From assembly GCA_023391335.1 (NCBI GenBank), contig JAEWBG010000075.1, forward strand, positions 1 to 11,216: a stretch of 11,216 bases of DNA, in the 5' to 3' direction. The notes below the pieces were generated by a model. The model saw nothing but the letters and a program-made list of their open reading frames with translations, was not told where the DNA came from and did no database searches. Below, in pieces: positions 7,123 to 11,216 of this stretch. Each line of letters starts with the position of its first letter. Position 1 is the first letter of the stretch. The position numbers and the translations under genes are program-made. Origin of the DNA: Pseudomonadota bacterium (GTDB lineage: Bacteria > Pseudomonadota > Gammaproteobacteria > Steroidobacterales > Steroidobacteraceae).

Positions 7123-8181
7123 CAACCACCACACACCGAACGCCCAGCAGATGAGCGCGTTGGCTGTTGCCATGGTGAAGTCGTCCGTGCCACGCGGCGA
7201 ATACAGCTCCAACAGCGAGTTCGAGATTGCAATCACCACAGCCAAGCCGAACCACGCCGGTCCAAGATGATTGGCCGCCACAACGATCAAGCAGAACACC
7301 AGACCACATATAAAGCCGGTCGTCGTGCCGCCCACCGATTTGCGATTGACATCCCCGACGCCCCACACGCGAATCGATTGCTTCCCGTACAACGAACCGC
7401 CCACTTCCGAGAACGTGTCGGTGACCATGTACGAACCCCAAATCAGCGCGAAGATCGTCGCGAACTGTTCCGGCGAATAGAGGTGAGCCAACTGCGATCC
7501 GATCGGCACCAGGATGAATTTGAACAAGCTCCACAGCATGACGATCAGCAAACAATTCGCGCGCGCCAGTACGCCGTCCATAACACGCGTTTGTGCGCCA
7601 TAGAACAAAGCCCCGGACCAGTGATCCACATAGAAAAACGCGATGAACAGCCAATTGGTGAGCACTGCATCCAGCAGACCCTGGCTCAAGAAAGCCGTGG
7701 CGAAACTTTCCGGATGCTCTTTGCCTACGTACCCGTAGAGATAGAAGAACGCCGCGAAACCGATCGTCATGAAGCGGCCGCGGCGGCCGATCATGTCCAC
7801 GATGCGGATCTTGCGTTCGGAATGGCGTGCTAGCAGGTCAGGAACGCTGAACGGCTGCGACATGCGCGAGGAAAACGCGAGGCGCCGCTCCGACGCATCG
7901 AACTCTGCGACTTTGCGCAGCAGCAGACTCTTGATGCCGAACCAGATGCAGCCCCACACCACCGTAAACATGACGACGCCGAACAAGACGCGGCCCACCA
8001 ACTGCGCATTCAGCGTGATCGATCCGACCAAACTGCTCGCGCTACCGGTAGCAGCAGCGAACACCACGAAAATAGTGAGGGCGACATTGATCGAAACGCC
8101 CGCCGTAAAGATGCGTTTCGCAGTGTTGAGGCGATTGGTTTCGCTCAACTGAATCGATTCGGCGGCGGATACAGCGGACAT
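7117..8181 (-). CDS. Polytopic membrane protein of the dolichol/phytol kinase (CTP-dependent lipid kinase) family
   Basis: This 354-aa integral membrane protein has about eight hydrophobic segments, near 27-45, 62-83, 137-152, 163-185, 208-226, 240-255, 286-303 and 308-322, with another near the end. The C-terminal third carries the family motifs in order. First is TDTFSEVGGSLYGKQ (254-268), matching the D-x-x-A-x-x-G-x-x-x-G-K motif. Next is NRKSVGGTTTGF (279-290), matching K-S-x-x-G-(S/T). Last is LLELYSPRGTDDFTMATANAL (323-343), matching E-x-x-(S/P)-x-G-x-D-N-x-x-x-P, with D-D in place of D-N. Known members phosphorylate polyisoprenols such as dolichol or phytol with CTP; relatives make CDP-lipids. 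The N-terminal half, with a charged cytoplasmic-looking loop at about 88-135, is not part of the usual small core and I do not recognise it. A strong Shine-Dalgarno sequence lies upstream and a 9-bp inverted repeat precedes it. The substrate is unknown. Confidence 0.72.
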   Translation of the reverse strand: MSAVSAAESIQLSETNRLNTAKRIFTAGVSINVALTIFVVFAAATGSASSLVGSITLNAQLVGRVLFGVVMFTVVWGCIWFGIKSLLLRKVAEFDASERRLAFSSRMSQPFSVPDLLARHSERKIRIVDMIGRRGRFMTIGFAAFFYLYGYVGKEHPESFATAFLSQGLLDAVLTNWLFIAFFYVDHWSGALFYGAQTRVMDGVLARANCLLIVMLWSLFKFILVPIGSQLAHLYSPEQFATIFALIWGSYMVTDTFSEVGGSLYGKQSIRVWGVGDVNRKSVGGTTTGFICGLVFCLIVVAANHLGPAWFGLAVVIAISNSLLELYSPRGTDDFTMATANALICWAFGVWWLT

Positions 8182-8189
8182 AATTCAGA

Positions 8190-8195
8190 CCTCCC
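8190..8195 (-). promoter_or_regulatory. Strong Shine-Dalgarno site of the lipid-kinase-like gene
   Basis: On the minus strand GGGAGG lies 8 bases before the ATG at 8181, inside GGGGGAGGTC. It is the best ribosome binding site in the window and supports this start. Confidence 0.75.
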
Positions 8196-8205
8196 CCAAC
8201 ATTCT

Positions 8206-8231
8206 TTTAGATCGAATCACGACGATCTAAA
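8206..8231. promoter_or_regulatory. Inverted repeat upstream of the lipid-kinase-like gene
   Basis: TTTAGATCG (8206-8214) and CGATCTAAA (8223-8231) are perfect 9-bp arms around 8 bases. The repeat ends 25 bp upstream of the ATG at 8181. Position and symmetry suit an operator for a dimeric repressor, or a 5' leader hairpin. The binding protein is unknown. Confidence 0.5.
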
Positions 8232-8383
8232 CATTTCTTTTTCGACACGCATAGCGCATCCACAACGGACGCTCGCGACTCGGACTGAATCTTACACGCT
8301 GGAATATTCAAGCATCTCAAGCCGGTTGACTGCTCATCGGAAGGCATCAATCGATCGTTCGCGACTCGATCGACCCGAAGAGA

Positions 8384-8398
8384 ACGGAATCATTCCGT
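8384..8398. promoter_or_regulatory. 15-bp palindrome ACGGAAT-C-ATTCCGT
   Basis: Perfect 7-bp arms flank a single central base. It lies 238 bp upstream of the xylanase ATG and about 200 bp upstream of the divergent gene, and 41 bp upstream of the xyl-box-like site. It is probably a protein-binding site, with no known match that I can name. Confidence 0.4.
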
Positions 8399-8439
8399 CG
8401 TGATGCGATGAGTGCGGCTTGCTCATTTCGGTTTGCTAA

Positions 8440-8453
8440 TGGTAGCGTTAACG
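8440..8453 (+). promoter_or_regulatory. xyl-box-like LacI-family operator upstream of the xylanase gene
   Basis: TGGTAGCGTTAACG matches 12 of 14 bases of the Xanthomonas xyl-box as I recall it (TGGTAGCGCTAACA), which is bound by the LacI-family repressor XylR and controls xylan-utilisation genes. It keeps the central A-x-CG-x-T core typical of LacI-type operators, and overlaps the perfect palindrome GCGTTAACGC (8445-8454). The site is 184 bp upstream of the GH10 xylanase start, which gives an independent functional reason to accept it. No XylR gene is in the window. Confidence 0.65.
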
Positions 8454-8564
8454 CGCCCTGTTGGGCTGTCAATGATTCGCACTGCGCTCGCGCAGAATTC
8501 TCGCAACCGTTGATCGAGCTCACAGGCTATCCGGGCTGAGGAACGAACGCGTCGAACTCGAGGG

Positions 8565-8581
8565 CTGCACCATCGGTGCAG
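8565..8581 (+). promoter_or_regulatory. Hairpin in the xylanase leader
   Basis: CTGCACC (8565-8571) and GGTGCAG (8575-8581) form a 7-bp GC-rich stem with a 3-base loop, 55 bp before the xylanase ATG. It is probably within the mRNA leader, where it could protect the message or act as a binding site. No T-run follows, so it is not a terminator. Confidence 0.4.
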
Positions 8582-8636
8582 AGAGGTTCGCGCCGGATTC
8601 TTCAGTGTCGATACAAAATGATTTGGGGGTATTCCT

Positions 8637-11186
8637 ATGAGCTGGCGTTCGATCAGTCGATTCGCGCTATTAGCGCTATTGGTCCCGTTCATGTTAGCGG
8701 GCTGTCCCAAGGTCCCACCGATTGCAAATGCCGGCCCGGACCAAGTTGTGAACGAGGGCGATCGGGTTACCGTGCAGGGAGCCGGGGAAGTTTTACAAGG
8801 CACCATCAAGAACTATTCGTGGACGCAAACGGGAGGCCCGAAGGTTGGCTTCCAAACGACCAAGAACGGCACGCTAACCTTTACGGCACCGGATACTGAG
8901 TTGCAGATCAAACTCGAATTCCAGCTCATTGTTACCGACAACAAAGGCCAGCAAAGCACGCCTGATTCGATGACCGTCACGGTCAATCAGATCAAGTTCT
9001 TCGGCACCGCCGTCGGCTCGGCCGCAGATCTCGCGCAGTTTTCGACGTTCTTCAATCAAGTCACCCCGGAGAACGCGGGCAAGTGGGGCAGCGTCGAGGG
9101 CACACGCGATGTAATGAACTGGACTGAGCTCGATGCCGAGTATCAATACGCCAAGGCAAACAAGCTTCCGTTCAAATTCCACAATCTCGTGTGGGGGCAA
9201 CAGAAGCCGGGCTGGATCGATTCACTTACTCCGGAAGAACAGCTAGCCGAAATCGACGAGTGGATGGCTGCGGTTGCCGAGCGCTATCCCGACATCGACT
9301 TCATCGACGTCGTCAACGAGCCGATCAACACCGCGATCAGCTACAAGGACGCGTTGGGCGGCGACGGCGCAACGGGTTACGACTGGGTGATCAAGGCATT
9401 CGAAATGGCGCGCGAGCATTTCCCCCGCGCCAAGTTGCTCGTGAACGAATTCAACACGGTCATCCTGGATCAGTTCACCACGAACTACGTGAACCTCATC
9501 AATCTGCTCAAAGAGCGCAATCTCATCGATGGCATCGGCGAGCAAGGACACTTCTTGGAGAAGGCGTCGGCTGCAGATGTTAAGAAGAATCTGGATACGC
9601 TCGCTGCGACGGGCCTGCCGATCTACATCTCGGAGTTGGATCTGAATATCGCTAACGACGCGCTGCAAGCGAACGTCATGCGCGATCTCTTCAAGGTGTT
9701 TTGGGATTCTCCGGCCGTTGCGGGCATCACTCACTGGGGCTTTCGCCAAGGCGCCACGTGGGAAACGAATAGCTATCTCGTGAGAAGCGACGGCACGACA
9801 CGCCCTGCGATGGATTGGATTCAGTGCTACATCCACGGCGGTGGCGACACCTGCACGGTTCCTGAGTACGTGCCGCCAGGTTGGAAAGGCAATGAGAACG
9901 GATTGACCTTGGAAGCAGAACAATATGATGTCGGCCAGGGCGTTCTCGCGCTCGGCAGCATCATTGCCTACACCGATGAAGGCGACTACATCGGTTACAA
10001 AGATGTCCAATTCCAAGACGGCTGGAACACCCTTTGGGTGAACTACGCCAAGGGCAGCCCGGATCAAGGCAGCATCGATATTTATCTCGACAGCATGGAC
10101 GGCACTCCGGTCGCCACGATCGATCTGCCGACGACAGGCAGCTGGGGCAGCTCCAAGCAATTGGAAAATGAGTGGGCACCGATCGCTGGCACGCACGACG
10201 TCTACATCGTCTTCCACGGCCAGAACGGCATCGCGAATCTAGACAGCGTCCGCATCGGCAAACCGATTCCGCAGTCAGGCGTCAACCTCGTCGATGACGG
10301 GGGCTTCGAAGCTGGGACGGCTGGATGGAGTTCGTGGATTGGCTCGTCGCTCGCGACTTCCACTGCGCAAGCACATAGCGGCAGCCAGAGCATGCTGGCT
10401 ACGAATCGCTCGAGCAATGGACAGTTCGCCGTCTACAGCCTCACCGGCAAGGTCAAAACGGATACGACATACGCGGTAAGCGCATGGGCGTACATCACTG
10501 GATCCACCAACGGCACCGTGCGGCTTGCCTCGAAGCTGTCGTGCGATGGTCAAGCGGATACGTATCCATGGTTGCAGAACAACACGGCAGTCGTACCCGG
10601 AACATGGACCCAGCTCTCCGGCAACTTGATCGTCCCGGCGGACTGCACGCCCACTGACGTCGCGATCTTCTTCGAGGGCACCGACCCCAGCGTCGATGTC
10701 TATCTCGACGATGTGAAAGTCATTCCGCCAGACAACAACTTGGTTGTGGACGGCGGCTTCGAATCCGGCACCGCAGGTTGGAGTTCGTGGATCGGTTCGA
10801 GCTTGGCAACGTCCACTGCGCAAGCACATGGCGGGAGCCAGAGCATGCAAGCCACGGGTCGCACGAGCGACGGTCAATTCGCTGTTTACAGCCTCACCGG
10901 CAAAGCAAAGACCGCCACCACGTACACCGTCAGTGCTTGGGCGCTCATCAATGGAACCGGCAATGGCACCGTGCGGCTTGCATCGAAGCTGTCGTGCGAT
11001 GGCCAAGCGGATACGTACCCATGGTTGCAGAACAACACGGCAGTTGTGCCGGGTACGTGGACGCAGCTAACGGGGAATCTCGTGATCCCCGCCGACTGCA
11101 CCCCCACTGATGTGGCTATCTTCTTCGAAGGCACCGATCCGGCATACGACGTCTATCTCGACGACGTGTCGGTCACGCCGCAATAA
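8637..11186 (+). CDS. Lipoprotein GH10 endo-beta-1,4-xylanase with PKD-like, CBM6 and two CBM4/9-like domains
   Basis: This 849-aa enzyme hydrolyses internal beta-1,4 bonds of xylan. Its lipoprotein signal ends in the lipobox LAGC (20-23), so C23 is lipidated and the enzyme is anchored in the outer membrane. Residues 27-117 (ANAGPDQVVNEGDRV... to ...TVTVN) are a PKD/K319L-type beta domain. The GH10 domain (about 120-398) has TPENAGKW (143-150), HNLVWGQQKPGW (182-193), DVVNEP with acid/base E228, and YISELDL with nucleophile E333. The canonical WHxQ is WGQQ here, and the domain is short (about 280 aa). CBM6 spans about 422-541 (LTLEAEQYD... to ...NLDSVRIG). Two CBM4/9 (CenC-like) domains follow at 550-698 and 701-849. 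The ATG follows GGGGG (8625-8629). A xyl-box-like operator lies 184 bp upstream. A hairpin follows the stop codon. Confidence 0.95.
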   Translation: MSWRSISRFALLALLVPFMLAGCPKVPPIANAGPDQVVNEGDRVTVQGAGEVLQGTIKNYSWTQTGGPKVGFQTTKNGTLTFTAPDTELQIKLEFQLIVTDNKGQQSTPDSMTVTVNQIKFFGTAVGSAADLAQFSTFFNQVTPENAGKWGSVEGTRDVMNWTELDAEYQYAKANKLPFKFHNLVWGQQKPGWIDSLTPEEQLAEIDEWMAAVAERYPDIDFIDVVNEPINTAISYKDALGGDGATGYDWVIKAFEMAREHFPRAKLLVNEFNTVILDQFTTNYVNLINLLKERNLIDGIGEQGHFLEKASAADVKKNLDTLAATGLPIYISELDLNIANDALQANVMRDLFKVFWDSPAVAGITHWGFRQGATWETNSYLVRSDGTTRPAMDWIQCYIHGGGDTCTVPEYVPPGWKGNENGLTLEAEQYDVGQGVLALGSIIAYTDEGDYIGYKDVQFQDGWNTLWVNYAKGSPDQGSIDIYLDSMDGTPVATIDLPTTGSWGSSKQLENEWAPIAGTHDVYIVFHGQNGIANLDSVRIGKPIPQSGVNLVDDGGFEAGTAGWSSWIGSSLATSTAQAHSGSQSMLATNRSSNGQFAVYSLTGKVKTDTTYAVSAWAYITGSTNGTVRLASKLSCDGQADTYPWLQNNTAVVPGTWTQLSGNLIVPADCTPTDVAIFFEGTDPSVDVYLDDVKVIPPDNNLVVDGGFESGTAGWSSWIGSSLATSTAQAHGGSQSMQATGRTSDGQFAVYSLTGKAKTATTYTVSAWALINGTGNGTVRLASKLSCDGQADTYPWLQNNTAVVPGTWTQLTGNLVIPADCTPTDVAIFFEGTDPAYDVYLDDVSVTPQ
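10284..10730 (+). repeat. Tandem duplicated domain, copy 1 (CBM4/9-like)
   Basis: This copy encodes residues 550-698, from NLVDDGGFEAGTAGW to VYLDDVKV. It aligns without gaps to copy 2 at an offset of 453 bp, with 22 differences in 149 residues by hand count. Cysteines at 636 and 670 are kept in both copies and may pair in a disulfide. Confidence 0.9.
10737..11183 (+). repeat. Tandem duplicated domain, copy 2 (CBM4/9-like)
   Basis: This copy encodes residues 701-849. A block of 36 residues (from NGTVRL to TWTQL, about 776-811) is identical to copy 1. Within this block the DNA differs mainly at third codon positions, for example GGT/GGC and TAT/TAC. Confidence 0.9.
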
Positions 11187-11201
11187 AGGTTGATTCGCGG
11201 G

Positions 11202-11216
11202 GCTCGCGTTGCGAGC
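11202..11216 (+). terminator. Possible terminator stem after the xylanase gene, cut by the window end
   Basis: GCTCGC (11202-11207), loop GTT, and GCGAGC (11211-11216) form a perfect 6-bp GC-rich stem, 15 bp after the TAA. Whether a T-run follows cannot be seen. Confidence 0.45.

Larger units (their letters stand above)
8182..8636. other. Divergent intergenic region between the lipid-kinase-like and xylanase genes
   Basis: These 455 bases hold no supported gene; the reverse frame across 8423-8809 has no recognisable content and overlaps the xylanase start. The region is regulatory in character, with four separate dyads (8206-8231, 8384-8398, 8440-8453 and 8565-8581), each listed on its own. 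Clear -35/-10 pairs could not be assigned for either gene. Confidence 0.6.

Noticed and set aside
6818..7270. 150-codon forward frame filling the gap upstream of the methyltransferase
   Set aside because: No domain, no Shine-Dalgarno, and it runs into the 3' end of the lipid-kinase-like gene in antisense.
8431..8442. Extended -10 promoter (TGCTAATGG) overlapping the xyl-box-like site
   Set aside because: The hexamer matches the consensus poorly and no -35 lies at the right distance, so I did not list a promoter.
9243..10217. 324-codon reverse frame inside the xylanase gene
   Set aside because: It is a long antisense shadow in moderately GC-rich DNA; the forward frame has full GH10 and CBM6 motifs.

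Overview
The window looks like chromosomal DNA of a gammaproteobacterium, probably Xanthomonadales- or Steroidobacter-like. Evidence is a YbiI-type DksA/TraR zinc-finger protein, a secreted protease with a GlyGly-CTERM tail, a PknB-like kinase with a TPR tail, and a xylanase preceded by a site close to the Xanthomonas xyl-box. Coding density is high and base composition is moderately GC-rich. The first 240 bases are an exception, at about 43% GC by hand count. The taxonomic placement is inference.

Left edge (1-424): the 3' end of a four-helix-bundle gene of the 23S rRNA intervening-sequence/Avd-like family, followed at once by four CCCCTCT heptamers and a spaced ACCAGTC pair. Next come a DUF6927-like gene of unknown function (425-1069, +) and, convergent with a 17-bp overlap, a secreted M12B/reprolysin-like metalloprotease (1053-2711, -). 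The protease sits 28 bp behind a ybiI-like gene (2740-3006, -), so the two are probably co-transcribed. A divergent intergenic region with an inverted repeat separates them from a 961-aa serine/threonine kinase (3202-6087, +). Its kinase domain should be cytoplasmic, with one transmembrane helix and a TPR tail that should be periplasmic.

Middle (6094-8181): two minus-strand genes, a class I SAM methyltransferase and, 291 bp upstream of it, a polytopic membrane protein. The C-terminal part of the latter carries the motifs of the dolichol/phytol kinase (CTP-dependent lipid kinase) family. The pair could act on a lipid, but the substrate cannot be read from the sequence.

Right edge (8182-11186): a 455-bp divergent intergenic region with four separate dyad elements, one of which closely matches the xyl-box LacI-family operator. 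It leads into an 849-aa lipoprotein xylanase: lipobox, PKD-like domain, compact GH10 catalytic domain, CBM6, and two near-identical CBM4/9-like domains. This gene and its operator are the best-supported functional unit, a surface-anchored xylan-degrading enzyme under probable XylR-type repression. No rRNA, tRNA, CRISPR array, transposase or integrase is visible. I found no convincing undescribed multi-gene system. The most interesting items are the putative xylan operon control, the atypical lipid-kinase-like protein with its methyltransferase neighbour, the cysteine-switch GlyGly-CTERM protease and the repeat-flanked four-helix-bundle gene.
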